The notes below the pieces were generated by a model. The model was not told the DNA's origin, ran no database searches, and saw nothing but the letters and a program-made list of their open reading frames with translations. 64,000 bases of DNA from Aeromonas bestiarum. Its GTDB lineage: Bacteria > Pseudomonadota > Gammaproteobacteria > Enterobacterales > Aeromonadaceae. Every line of letters begins with the position of its first letter. Position 1 is the stretch's first letter. The DNA lies in the NCBI RefSeq assembly GCF_000819745.1, contig NZ_CDDA01000037.1, positions 157,744 through 221,743 of the forward strand. Direction: 5' to 3'. Positions 36,835 to 47,232 of this stretch are shown here, one piece after another. A program made the position numbers and the translations under genes.

Positions 36835-37398
36835 TTAACCGAGGCGCGATCTGAGTTGCTGCCACAGCGCCCGTTTCTGGGCCGGTGTCGGCGTGAGCGG
36901 GCAGACCAGCGCATCGGGCCAGGCGGGGTCGGCCCGTTCCAGCCAGAGCTGGGGGGGCTTGTGCCCGGCGGGCAGCGTGGTCAGCAGCGTCACCTCGTCG
37001 ACGCCTATGCCGAGCAGCTGGCACAGATCCGCCAGCAGGGTCGGGGCGGGCAGGCGAGGGGCCAGGATCCAGAGCTTGCCGGCCGGCGGCGTGTCGAGTT
37101 CAGGCTGGGCCAGTTCGACGGAGGGCAGATCCCGAGCAGGGGCTGGCTCGGCGGCCTCCTGGTCGCCTGGGGCGGCATGGGCCCCCAGCAGGGTCGGGCG
37201 GCGCAGTTGCCAGCTCTGTATGCCCATGCGGGCCAACAGGGTTTGACGCATCAGGTCGGGCGTGAGGCCGCTTTGCTCAAGGGATGGCGCCTGATGGGTG
37301 CTCTGACGCTCGGGATCTTGCATGGCTGTGGCTCTGTCTTGATCTGCATTGGTGAAAAAAGCTCTGCGCAGGGTACACTCGAACGCGTTTTGCTGCAT
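36835..37398 (-). CDS. holD: DNA polymerase III psi subunit
   Basis: Psi subunit of the clamp loader, linking it to chi and SSB. Up to 187 residues. The N-terminal conserved chi/clamp-binding segment is LLARMGIQSWQLRRPTLLG, and the end (KRALWQQLRSRL) matches the HolD tail; the middle is poorly conserved, as is normal. ATG 37323 (MQDPERQ) is an alternative start. Its place directly before rimI strongly supports the call. Confidence 0.85.
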   Translation of the reverse strand: MQQNAFECTLRRAFFTNADQDRATAMQDPERQSTHQAPSLEQSGLTPDLMRQTLLARMGIQSWQLRRPTLLGAHAAPGDQEAAEPAPARDLPSVELAQPELDTPPAGKLWILAPRLPAPTLLADLCQLLGIGVDEVTLLTTLPAGHKPPQLWLERADPAWPDALVCPLTPTPAQKRALWQQLRSRLG

Positions 37399-37560
37399 CT
37401 TTTGCGGTATGTTTTAGCCAGGAGTGGTGGCCCAGCGCCCATGCGCCCGCCGGTTTTTCCCGCAGGTGGCCTCGACACAATACAATAAGCAGAACAGGGA
37501 ACATTCGACCGAGTCGCGGGTGTGCCGGTTCCAGACAACCCCAGTATCGGAAGTGCGCTT

Positions 37561-39168
37561 ATGCCACCTTTAGCATCACAGAATCTTCGCCTTGCCCCCA
37601 TTCATGAACGCTTGCCACGCCTGCTGTCGGCCCTCGGCGAGGGATTGTATGAGCGCCAGGATGCCCTGCGGCTCGGTCTGCTGGCCGCCCTCAGCGGTGA
37701 GAGCGTCTTCCTGCTGGGCCCGCCCGGCATCGCCAAGAGCCTGATCGCCCGCCGCCTCAAGCTGGCCTTCCATGAGGCGCGGCACTTCGAGTACCTGATG
37801 ACCCGCTTCAGCACGCCGGAGGAGGTGTTCGGCCCCCTCTCCATTCAGGCGCTGAAGGAGGATGGCAAGTACCTGCGGCTCACCACGGGCTACCTGCCGG
37901 AGGCCGAGGTGGTGTTCCTCGACGAGATCTGGAAGGCGGGCCCCGCCATCCTCAACACCCTGCTCACCGCCATCAACGAGCGACAGTTTCGCAACGGCGA
38001 CAGCCAGCACCCCATCCCCATGCGGCTGCTGGTGACCGCCTCCAACGAGCTGCCGGCGCCGGACAGCGGGCTGGAGGCGCTTTACGATCGCATGCTGGTG
38101 CGGATCTGGATGGACAGGGTGCAGGAGAAGGCCAACTTCCAGGCCATGCTGGCGAGCGACGGCCAGTCCCATCAGAACCTGCCGCCCTCGGTGCAGATCC
38201 ACAGCGAAGAGTATGAGGCCTGGCAGGTGCAGATCGACCAGGTGCGGCTGCCCGACGACTGCTTCGAGCTCATCTATCAGCTGCGCCAGCAGCTCGACAG
38301 CCAGCTGGCCCACAGCTGCTACGTGTCGGATCGGCGCTGGAAGAAGGCGGTCAGGCTCATCAAGGCGAGCGCCTTCTTCAACGGCCGCGACGAGGTGGCC
38401 CCCCTGGATCTGCTGCTGTTCAAGGATTGCCTCTGGCACGACGATGCCTCCCGCACCGCCCTGCTGGAAATGATGACCGAATTTTCCCGCCTCTACGGCT
38501 ACCAGCAACTGGCCATGACCCGCCAGCTGATGGGGCTGCGGGATCAGTTCAAGCAGCTCAGGAGCGCTGTGGCCCAGCGCCTGTGCTGCAAGGCGAAGCA
38601 GCGCCAGCAGTGGTTCGGACGCCGCGCCCGCGGCATCCAGATCCCGCTGGCCAATGCCCGTCCGTTTGGCAAGCTGGTGCACTTCAACCTGCTCACCCCG
38701 GCGGCGCTGGATGGCGATGATCCGGAGCGGCTGATCGAGACTCTGGTGTTCGATCGCACCCTGCTGTCGCACTGGCACCCCACCGGCGAGGCGCTGGTGG
38801 GCTGGCCGCTCGGCAACCCCAAGGAGGGGCACTACGAGCTGGTGCTGGACGACGAGCTGCGGCTGCAGGTGCTGGACCTGCAACGCCAGCAGATCCCCCT
38901 GGTGCTGGTGGAGCGCACGGCCATCCCCGAGGTGGTGATAGCCCCCTGGCAGGCGGCGCTCACCGGACTGCTGGCCGAGAGCGGCCTGCTGCAACAGGAG
39001 CTCAAGCGTCAGCGCGGCCTGTTCGAGCGCCATCAGCAGCACCTCTTCATCGGCCGTCACTGGCTGCAGCAGGTGGAAGACAGCTTCTTCGTGCTGAACC
39101 GGGATCTGGAGCAGCTGCGCAGCGACATCAGCCACTGGCACGATCGTCTGCCAAAGCTGGACGCCTGA
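37561..39168 (+). CDS. ravA: MoxR-family AAA+ ATPase RavA
   Basis: About 535 residues; AAA+ ATPase that works with ViaA and, in E. coli, binds lysine decarboxylase LdcI and modulates respiratory complexes. Walker A is LLGPPGIAKSLIARRL, Walker B VVFLDEIWKAGPAI, with the RavA-typical FEYLMTRFSTPEEVFGPLS and YVSDRRWKKAVRLIKASAFF. A C-terminal LARA-type/triple-helix region follows residue about 320. GGAAG lies 7 bases before ATG 37561, preferred over ATG 37522. viaA follows after 52 bases. Confidence 0.95.
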   Translation: MPPLASQNLRLAPIHERLPRLLSALGEGLYERQDALRLGLLAALSGESVFLLGPPGIAKSLIARRLKLAFHEARHFEYLMTRFSTPEEVFGPLSIQALKEDGKYLRLTTGYLPEAEVVFLDEIWKAGPAILNTLLTAINERQFRNGDSQHPIPMRLLVTASNELPAPDSGLEALYDRMLVRIWMDRVQEKANFQAMLASDGQSHQNLPPSVQIHSEEYEAWQVQIDQVRLPDDCFELIYQLRQQLDSQLAHSCYVSDRRWKKAVRLIKASAFFNGRDEVAPLDLLLFKDCLWHDDASRTALLEMMTEFSRLYGYQQLAMTRQLMGLRDQFKQLRSAVAQRLCCKAKQRQQWFGRRARGIQIPLANARPFGKLVHFNLLTPAALDGDDPERLIETLVFDRTLLSHWHPTGEALVGWPLGNPKEGHYELVLDDELRLQVLDLQRQQIPLVLVERTAIPEVVIAPWQAALTGLLAESGLLQQELKRQRGLFERHQQHLFIGRHWLQQVEDSFFVLNRDLEQLRSDISHWHDRLPKLDA

Positions 39169-39220
39169 GCCATGGGGAGCGTGAGTGGGGTAGCCATGAG
39201 CCATGTCGGCGGAGGTCGCC

Positions 39221-40675
39221 ATGCTTGAGATCGGCATGATGGACTTGGGGCTGCTCATCGGCGAGGGGGAGCTGGCGGGGGAGATGGCGCTGCTGCTCGC
39301 CTCGGCGCCCAAGATCTCCGAGTTCATCAAGCGCTCCCCGCTGCAGGGCAAGCTGCTGCAAAAGCGTATCCGGCGCTGGAGCGAGCAGCTCGGCGAGGAG
39401 ATGCGCCACAAGCCGGTGCCGGTGGCGCTGGAGCAGGAGTACCGCTTGTATCAGGCGCACAAGGGCCTGCCGCTGGCCGAGTTGATGGGGCGCCTGCCGA
39501 CCCTGCTGGACGGGCTGGAACAGTTCAGCCCCTTCGCCGGCGAGGCGCGCAGCCTGGTGCGCCAGATCATGGCCCACCCCACCGACAGTCAGCGGCTGTT
39601 GCTGATGGAGAAGTGGCGCACCAGCCTGGTGGGCAGCCTGCTGCAGCTGCAGCAGCAGATCGCCGAGGCGGAGCGGGAGAAGCAGCGCCAGGAGATAGAA
39701 GATCAGCTGCTGGCGAGCCGCACCCTGGCCGATGCGCTGGATCCGAACCAGATCTCGGCGGGCGGCCTCTGGGATCTGGCCCAGGGCAGTTGGCACAAGC
39801 GCAGCCTGGTGCTGATCAAGCAGTACGCCCGCATGCTGCAGCGCGAACCCCTGCTGGCCGAGATAGCCAACCTGCTGGGGCGCAGCGAGCAGGACAACCG
39901 GGCCAACGAGTCCCCGGTGCCGCCGGTGCAGGTACACGAGCTGGAAGAGGTGCAGACCGACGACGTGCCGGACGATCTGGTGGGCATACACCCCGCCAGC
40001 GATCTGATGCGGCTGTTGCCGAGCGAGGCCGTGATGCTGGCCCTGCCCGAGCTGGAGCTGGAGTTCTATCGCCGCTATCTGGAGCGGCGCCTGCTCAGCT
40101 ACCAGTCGCGGGGCACCTTGCCGCGCCAGCGCCTCCTGCTGCGCACCCCCGAGCTGGGGGGCCATCAGCTGCAGCAGCGGGGCCCTTTCATCGTCTGCAT
40201 CGATACCTCGGGCTCCATGGGCGGTTATCCGGAGGAGTGCGCCAAGGCGCTGTTTCTGGCGTTGCTAAAGGTGGCGATGGACGAGAAGCGGGGCTGCTAT
40301 CTGATGCTGTTTTCTACCGAGGTGGCGACCCTGGAGATCACCGCAGACACGGGTCTGGACAAGGCGGAGCGCTTCCTCTCCATGAGTTTTCACGGCGGCA
40401 CCGATCTGGTGCCCTGCCTCGAGAAGGCGTTGATCAAGCTCGATGATCCCGCCTTCGCCAGGGCCGACGTGCTGGTGGTTTCCGACTTCATCGCCCAGAG
40501 CCTGCCCCACGCCCTGCTGGATCGGATGAACCGCCAGCGCAAGCAGCAGACCCGCTTCCACGCCGTCGCCATGTCCCGCCACGCCAAGCCGGCGCTGCTG
40601 CGGGTGTTCGACAACAGCTGGCTACTCGACTGCGGCCTGCGCGGTCGCCTGTTGCGCCGCTGGCAGCGCAGTTGA
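39221..40675 (+). CDS. viaA: VWA-domain partner protein ViaA
   Basis: About 484 residues. Partner of RavA. The C-terminal von Willebrand A domain carries an intact MIDAS: GPFIVCIDTSGSMGGYPEECAKA, with a Thr/Asp later in FHGGTDLVPCLEKAL and VVSDFIAQSLP. The N-terminal half is helical with GLWDLAQGSWHKR as in E. coli ViaA. GGAGG lies 5 bases before ATG 39221, preferred over ATG 39203. Its 3' end overlaps the convergent EamA gene by 54 bases. Confidence 0.94.
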   Translation: MLEIGMMDLGLLIGEGELAGEMALLLASAPKISEFIKRSPLQGKLLQKRIRRWSEQLGEEMRHKPVPVALEQEYRLYQAHKGLPLAELMGRLPTLLDGLEQFSPFAGEARSLVRQIMAHPTDSQRLLLMEKWRTSLVGSLLQLQQQIAEAEREKQRQEIEDQLLASRTLADALDPNQISAGGLWDLAQGSWHKRSLVLIKQYARMLQREPLLAEIANLLGRSEQDNRANESPVPPVQVHELEEVQTDDVPDDLVGIHPASDLMRLLPSEAVMLALPELELEFYRRYLERRLLSYQSRGTLPRQRLLLRTPELGGHQLQQRGPFIVCIDTSGSMGGYPEECAKALFLALLKVAMDEKRGCYLMLFSTEVATLEITADTGLDKAERFLSMSFHGGTDLVPCLEKALIKLDDPAFARADVLVVSDFIAQSLPHALLDRMNRQRKQQTRFHAVAMSRHAKPALLRVFDNSWLLDCGLRGRLLRRWQRS

Positions 40676-41545
40676 AACGCGCCGTGCCGGCAGACTGGCC
40701 AGCACAACCCCGACACACAAGAGGCCAAGCGCCAGCCACACCGGCGGCGTGACGGCTTCTCCCAGTAGCCACCAGGCCAGCATGGCTGCCATCACGGGCG
40801 TGAGCGAGCCCAGCGCCGAACTGATCTCGGCGCCCAGGGTGCGGATGGCGTGGGCGTAACAGAGCGCCGCCAGCAGGCCGGCGCCTATCCCTTGCAGCAA
40901 GCCCTGCCATAGCCAGACGCTGGCATGACTCACTGCGGGCAAGGGGCTCCACAGGAGCGTTGGCAGCAGCAACAGGGCCGACGGCACCGCCACCAGCGCG
41001 GCCGCATCCAGCGCCGCCAGTCCGCTGCGTCTGACCGCCAGGGTAAACAGGGCCCACAGCAGGGCCGCCCCCAGAAAGCAGACTTGTCCCTGCCACAATC
41101 CCGGCTTTCCGCCCAGCAACAGGGTAGCGGTGGCCAGCGCTATGAGGGCGAGCCCCCAGCGCCGCTGCGCGGGGCAGGGGGCGCGCCACAGCAGCAGGCT
41201 CAGCAGGCTGACCATGAGAGGCACTGTGCCCGGGATCAGGGCGCTGCCCTGGGCCACAGGGGCCAGCTGCATGCCGGTGGCGCCGAGCCAGAAGAAGGGC
41301 AGGCCGGCCCCCGCCAGCATGGCCAGCTGCCAGCGCAGGGGTGTGCGGCGCAGGCGGATGCGGTGACGCCAGTAATAGGGGAGCAGTAGCAGGGCCGGGA
41401 TGCCAAAGCGCAGCAGCGCCAGCGCCTGTGGCGGGAGTTTTTCCTCGGCGCCGAGGCGCAGGGAGAGAAAGAAACCGGACCAGAGCAGCACGGTGGCGAG
41501 GGCGGCGGCCCAGCCGCTGCAACGGGGTGACAGTGTGAATGACAT
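40622..41545 (-). CDS. EamA/DMT-superfamily exporter, third in window
   Basis: 307 residues, ten predicted helices in two EamA repeats (SGFFLSLRLGAEEKLPPQALALLRFGIPALLLL and ALGSLTPVMAAMLAWWLLGEAVTP). It is divergent from an Lrp/AsnC-family regulator, the usual arrangement for amino acid exporters controlled by such regulators. Its last 54 bases overlap viaA on the other strand. Substrate not known. Confidence 0.82.
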   Translation of the reverse strand: MSFTLSPRCSGWAAALATVLLWSGFFLSLRLGAEEKLPPQALALLRFGIPALLLLPYYWRHRIRLRRTPLRWQLAMLAGAGLPFFWLGATGMQLAPVAQGSALIPGTVPLMVSLLSLLLWRAPCPAQRRWGLALIALATATLLLGGKPGLWQGQVCFLGAALLWALFTLAVRRSGLAALDAAALVAVPSALLLLPTLLWSPLPAVSHASVWLWQGLLQGIGAGLLAALCYAHAIRTLGAEISSALGSLTPVMAAMLAWWLLGEAVTPPVWLALGLLCVGVVLASLPARRVSTALPAAQQATAQAAVE

Positions 41546-41682
41546 CGGGCTCCCTCCATGGCGTGTCCCGGGTCATTATCTCGCCAGGGGGGCGGGTGTT
41601 GCAGGGCAAACTGTTTGAGAAATTCGGGTGTAATTGCTAGTTTCAGCCAATCCAAAAGGGATTTTTACCGGATATCACCAAG

Positions 41683-42135
41683 ATGCTCGACAGGATTGAT
41701 TTACATCTGCTGCGCTTGCTGCAACAGGATGGGCGCCTAACGACCGTGGAGCTGGCAGAGCGGGTCGGCTTGTCTGCCTCCCCTTGTGCCCGGCGTCTGA
41801 AGCGGCTGGAGGGGGAGGGCCACATACGGGGGTATCGCGCCGTGCTGGCGCGGGAGAAGCTCGGCCTTGGCATCACCATCTTCGTCAACGTGCGGCTCAG
41901 CCAGCACAGGGAGCCGCTGGTGGAGGCCTTCGAGCAGGCGGTGGCGGCCATGGCGGAGGTGATCAGCTGTCACACAGTCTCCGGCAACTACGACTACCTG
42001 CTGGAGGTGGTGGTGCCCGACCTGCCCGCCTACGAGCAGTGGATCCGGCGGTTGCAGTCCCAGGACATGGTCAACGACATCAGCAGCCACTTCGCCATTC
42101 GCGCGGTCAAGGTGATGGGGCCGCTGCCCATTTGA
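41683..42135 (+). CDS. Lrp/AsnC-family transcriptional regulator
   Basis: 150 residues. N-terminal helix-turn-helix (DRIDLHLLRLLQQDGRLTTVELAERVGLSASPCARRLKRLEGEGHI) and a C-terminal RAM/AsnC ligand domain (VISCHTVSGNYDYLLEVVVPDLPAYEQWI). Ligand probably an amino acid. It is divergent from the EamA exporter gene, which is its most likely target. Confidence 0.9.
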   Translation: MLDRIDLHLLRLLQQDGRLTTVELAERVGLSASPCARRLKRLEGEGHIRGYRAVLAREKLGLGITIFVNVRLSQHREPLVEAFEQAVAAMAEVISCHTVSGNYDYLLEVVVPDLPAYEQWIRRLQSQDMVNDISSHFAIRAVKVMGPLPI

Positions 42136-42141
42136 CCAGAT

Positions 42142-43146
42142 TCAGGTACAGGGCTGGTGGCCGAGCCCGCGCTCGTTCACCTGCTCCTGATCCAGCAGCG
42201 GCTGACCGCTCGGCTGGGAGACGTAAAAGCCCCGCTTGCCGCTGCGCTTGACCCTGTACATGGCCTGATCGGCCCGGGCCAGCGCCGTGCTGAAGTCATC
42301 CTGTGGCCGGATCGCCGCTATCCCCATGCTCAGCCCCACGGCGGCGTCGCCGTTGGGCAGCTCGAACGGGGTCGAGATGGCATCTATGCAGCGGCGGGCC
42401 AGGTGGCTGGTGCGGGGATCCTCGCTCTGCCAGGGCAGCAGCAACACGAACTCGTCGCCGCCGAGGCGGCCGATCCTGACCCCCTCCTCGCAGCAGGCCT
42501 TGAGTCGCCGGGTGAGGGCAATCAGCAGCTCGTCCCCGGCCCTGTGGCCCAGGTTGTCGTTGACCTGCTTGAAGTCGTCGAGATCGATGAAGCAGATGGC
42601 CTCGAACGTCTGCGGGAACTGGCGTTGCAGCGCTGTGCGGTTGAGCAGGCCCGTGAGGGGGTCCCGGTGGGCCAGCTGGGCCAGCTGCTGCTCGTACTCC
42701 TTCTCGTGGGTGATGTCGATGTGGGTGCCCATCACCCGCAGCGGCTTGCCCTCTTCATCCCACTCCACCACCCGGCCCCGATCCAGCACCCAGGTTATCT
42801 TGCCATCCTTGGCGATCATGCGGTGCATCGCCTGATAAAACGGGCTCTTGCCGCTCAGGTGATCGAAGAAGGCCTGCAACACCCGCTCCCTGTCTTCCGG
42901 ATGCAGGTGTTCACGCCACACATCAAAGTGGGCCGACAGCTCCTTGGGCTGGTAGCCGAGCATGGCGCCCCAGCGCCGGTTGAAGATGATGAGTTTGCCG
43001 GTGGGGACGTGATTCTGCCAGATGCACAGGCCTGTGCCGTCCATGGCGGCCTCCAGCTTCTCCCGTGCATCCTCGGCCACCCGCTTCAGCCGCTCATTCT
43101 CCTGCAGCAGCCTGTCATAGGCGGCCTGCAGCTCCTCGTGTGTCAT
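42142..43146 (-). CDS. PAS-GGDEF diguanylate cyclase
   Basis: 334 residues, no membrane segments. A short coiled-coil start (LQAAYDRLLQENERLKRVAEDAREKLEAAM) leads to a PAS/PAC domain (about 30-150; GAMLGYQPKELSAHFDVWREHLHPEDRERVL, GTHIDITHEKEYE) and a GGDEF domain from about 160 (RDPLTGLLNRTALQ). The active site RLGGDEFVLLLP is intact, and the RxxD inhibitory site is absent. Transcription converges with the Lrp gene, 6 bases apart. Confidence 0.92.
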   Translation of the reverse strand: MTHEELQAAYDRLLQENERLKRVAEDAREKLEAAMDGTGLCIWQNHVPTGKLIIFNRRWGAMLGYQPKELSAHFDVWREHLHPEDRERVLQAFFDHLSGKSPFYQAMHRMIAKDGKITWVLDRGRVVEWDEEGKPLRVMGTHIDITHEKEYEQQLAQLAHRDPLTGLLNRTALQRQFPQTFEAICFIDLDDFKQVNDNLGHRAGDELLIALTRRLKACCEEGVRIGRLGGDEFVLLLPWQSEDPRTSHLARRCIDAISTPFELPNGDAAVGLSMGIAAIRPQDDFSTALARADQAMYRVKRSGKRGFYVSQPSGQPLLDQEQVNERGLGHQPCT

Positions 43147-43347
43147 GAAGGCACTCTTCCCTGTGGTGAATGTCGCTATAGTCGATGCTGATTTTCCTCC
43201 TGTAAAGGGGATGAGATCGCCAGTGTGAGGGCCAGCCTGAACCTGTGGTTTTTATCTCCCTCACTCTGGTTGCTGTGCCCATGGGCAAGGAGAGATATGA
43301 TGGGGCATCCGAGTGCCAGCACCATCGAATGGGGAAACCGAACCGGC

Positions 43348-45222
43348 ATGAAACGCATCATGACCTTGATCCTGCTGACCAGCCTGTGTGGCGCCCCCGC
43401 GTGGGCGGCCAGGGTGCCGCTCGTCGAGCCGCAACTGTCCCGAGAGTTGAAACTGCTGGAGGAGGGATTCCAGCCAGACCGCATGTTCCGCTTGCGCATC
43501 GCCGCCCTGGTGGCGAGCCGCGCCGCTTACCCGCCCGAGGTGCAGGGCCGCATAGTCCGGCTGCAGTGCTGGGCCATGTCAGCCGAGCGGGACAGCGAAT
43601 ATCGGGCCGTGGTGGCCTTTGCCGACCAGGAGCTGGCCCTTGCCCGTGAGCGCAAGGACAGGATCACCGAGAGCGGCCTGCTCACCTGTCGCGGTTTTCA
43701 CCAGCAGATGCTGGGCAAGATGGAGCAGGCCGGGGCCGATTACGAGCAGGCGCTGGCGCTGGCGCGCAGGCTGGGGGATAGGGTGCAGGAGGCCGACATC
43801 CTCAGCTACCGTGGCGACATGAAAGCCTATCAGGGGGAGCTGGCCGAGGGGCTGATGGAGCTCATCGAGGCACACAAGCGCTTCGAGGCGCTGGGGCAGG
43901 ATGGCAAGGCGCGGGAGGTGTTGTCCCAGATCGCCAACGCCTACCGGCGCATGGGGCTCTATGCACGGGCCGAAGGCTACTTTCAGGAGCTGGAGCGCGA
44001 CTACAGCACCCTGGGGGATCAGGAGCGGCTGGTGGACATTCGCTCCCAGCAGGGGCTGCTCTATGCCGAGATGGGGGAGTTCAACCGCGCCCTGCCGCTG
44101 ATGGCGCAGGCCGAGCAGCTCTATCGTTCGCAACACAAGGAGGGCTTGCTGGCCTGGATCCAGATCGAAATGGCCACCATCCTGATCAACCAGGGCAAGG
44201 TGGCCGAGGCCATGGCCAGACTGCAGCAGGCCGATGTCATACTGCGCAGCCGCGAGGATGTCGACAGTGTGACCCTGGCCCACTGGCAACTGGTGATGGG
44301 CATGGCGGAGGACGCGCTGGGCCATCCGACCAAGGCACTCTACTACCTGACGCACGCCGAACCCATATTTGCCAGGGAGAAGAACCAGCGCTTCCTGGCA
44401 CGGGTCTACGAGGTGCGGGCCCGCATTCTCGAACAGCAGGGCCAGGTCAATGCGGCCCTGGCCAGCCTCAAGCTGTACGTGCAGACCCGGCACGCCCTCG
44501 AACTGGTGCTCAGGGAGCAGCGCTCCCTGCAGATGCGCTTCGAGTTCGATCTGGCCCGCAAGGAGCTGGAGAACCAGGCCCTCAAGACCAAGCAACTGTT
44601 GCAGGAGGCCAAGCTCAAGCAGTTGCAGGAGCGGCGGCAATGGCAATACGTGGTGGTGATCCTGCTGCTGGTGGTGATGGGCATGCTGGCGCTGTACCAG
44701 TTCAACCGCTCCCGCAAGCTGCGCCGGCTCGCCATGACAGATGACCTCACCGGCATCCACAACCGCCGCCAGATCCAGGCCCAGGGGCAGGCCTGGTTCA
44801 AGCAGGCGAGGGAGCAGGGCAAGTCCCTGTGCGTGCTGATCCTGGACATAGACCACTTCAAGCAGGTCAACGACAGGCTGGGCCACCACATGGGGGATCA
44901 GGTGCTGGCGGCCGTCGCCAGGAGCATAGCCGCCCAGCTGCGCACCCTGGACAGGGTGGGGCGCAACGGCGGCGAGGAGTTTCTGGTGCTGTTGCCCGAC
45001 ACCTGCATGGCGGAGGCGGTCGAGGTGGCGGAGCGGATCCGCCATCGGGTCTCCCAGCTGCACATCGAGGGGATGCCGGAGGGGCATCCGGTGCACGTCA
45101 GCATAGGCTGTGCCCAATACAGCCCTCTCGACGACAGCCTGGGGGATCTGATCCAGCGAGCCGACGAAGCCATGTACAGGGCCAAACAGGCCGGCCGCAA
45201 TCGGGTGATGCGGTCCGAGTAG
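43348..45222 (+). CDS. TPR-GGDEF membrane diguanylate cyclase
   Basis: 624 residues from ATG 43348, which gives a signal peptide (MKRIMTLILLTSLCGAPAWA). A large periplasmic part of TPR-like helical repeats (about 30-430), a coiled coil ending in EAKLKQLQERRQWQ, one transmembrane helix (YVVVILLLVVMGMLALYQF) and a cytoplasmic GGDEF domain (MTDDLTGIHNRRQIQ). RNGGEEFLVLLP is intact, and RTLD five residues upstream forms an RxxD inhibitory site, unlike the two other GGDEF proteins in this window. It should sense a periplasmic signal through the TPR region. Confidence 0.9.
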   Translation: MKRIMTLILLTSLCGAPAWAARVPLVEPQLSRELKLLEEGFQPDRMFRLRIAALVASRAAYPPEVQGRIVRLQCWAMSAERDSEYRAVVAFADQELALARERKDRITESGLLTCRGFHQQMLGKMEQAGADYEQALALARRLGDRVQEADILSYRGDMKAYQGELAEGLMELIEAHKRFEALGQDGKAREVLSQIANAYRRMGLYARAEGYFQELERDYSTLGDQERLVDIRSQQGLLYAEMGEFNRALPLMAQAEQLYRSQHKEGLLAWIQIEMATILINQGKVAEAMARLQQADVILRSREDVDSVTLAHWQLVMGMAEDALGHPTKALYYLTHAEPIFAREKNQRFLARVYEVRARILEQQGQVNAALASLKLYVQTRHALELVLREQRSLQMRFEFDLARKELENQALKTKQLLQEAKLKQLQERRQWQYVVVILLLVVMGMLALYQFNRSRKLRRLAMTDDLTGIHNRRQIQAQGQAWFKQAREQGKSLCVLILDIDHFKQVNDRLGHHMGDQVLAAVARSIAAQLRTLDRVGRNGGEEFLVLLPDTCMAEAVEVAERIRHRVSQLHIEGMPEGHPVHVSIGCAQYSPLDDSLGDLIQRADEAMYRAKQAGRNRVMRSE

Positions 45223-45284
45223 GGCGCTCCGGCGCCCTTCGCGAACGGCCCTAAGCCGGGCTGGGTATTTTTCACTCGCGCGGG

Positions 45285-45290
45285 TATAAT
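45285..45290 (+). promoter_or_regulatory. Candidate -10 element for the prfC leader transcript
   Basis: Perfect TATAAT, with no good -35 match. It would place the transcript start near 45297 and give prfC a leader of about 225 bases. Confidence 0.45.
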
Positions 45291-45327
45291 GTCGCGCAAT
45301 TTTGCTTTGACTCAGGCGAGAAGACCC

Positions 45328-45333
45328 ATGTAA
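45328..45333 (+). other. Start-stop minimal frame ATGTAA in prfC leader
   Basis: ATG directly followed by TAA, overlapping the ATG of the 19-residue frame by one base (TAATG). GAGAAG lies about 6 bases upstream, so ribosomes could be loaded here and then reinitiate. Confidence 0.35.
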
Positions 45334-45392
45334 TGCAACCCGTTTCCCCTGTCCCACCCGGTTGGCCTCGGTGCCGGCCCGTGTGGCGTTAG
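45333..45392 (+). CDS. Candidate proline-rich leader peptide upstream of prfC
   Basis: A 19-codon frame, MQPVSPVPPGWPRCRPVWR, ending in TAG. It has six Pro, including a PPG, a known ribosome-pausing motif in general. Its first seven bases (ATGCAAC, 45333-45339) pair with GTTGCAT at 45392-45398, so the start codon and the region at the stop form the two sides of one stem. Translation would open the stem. Whether it is translated is unknown; frames of this length arise by chance in GC-rich DNA. Confidence 0.35.
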   Translation: MQPVSPVPPGWPRCRPVWR

Positions 45393-45523
45393 TTGCATGC
45401 AGTCCTGTGTATGCCGGCGGACCCGAGGCCGCATACATGCAAATGTGCCGTGAGTCGAATGCGGCATCCCGGATTTATTCCCACGGTGGCCAAGGCCATC
45501 GCTCAATAGAAGAACGTTGAATT

Positions 45524-47110
<1,587 letters not shown>

Positions 47111-47144
47111 TAAGCGCTTGCCCGATAGGCTGACAAGATAAAAG

Positions 47145-47173
47145 AAGACCCCGCCCAGGCGGGGTCTTTTTTT
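47145..47173 (+). terminator. Terminator of prfC
   Basis: AAGACCCCGCC (47145-47155), CA, GGCGGGGTCTT (47158-47168), then TTTTT. Confidence 0.9.
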
Positions 47174-47232
47174 GCATGGCGATCAAGGATCTGATGGGGG
47201 GAAGGGCCAGCTGGAGACCGGCCTGGATGGCG

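Larger units (their letters stand above)
45297..45523 (+). ncRNA. Long structured 5' leader of prfC
   Basis: Besides the stem ATGCAAC/GTTGCAT, GTATGC-C-GGC (45409-45418) pairs with GCCGCATAC (45428-45436) with one bulged base, and TGGCC-AA-GGCCA (45487-45498) is a third possible hairpin. No known riboswitch class was recognised. The region otherwise has no gene over 300 bases. Confidence 0.45.

Noticed and set aside
37576-39411. Long open frame antisense to ravA
   Set aside because: Overlaps ravA completely; composition is that of an antisense shadow.
43579-45438. 619-codon open frame antisense to the TPR-GGDEF gene
   Set aside because: Shadow of a gene with full domain signatures.
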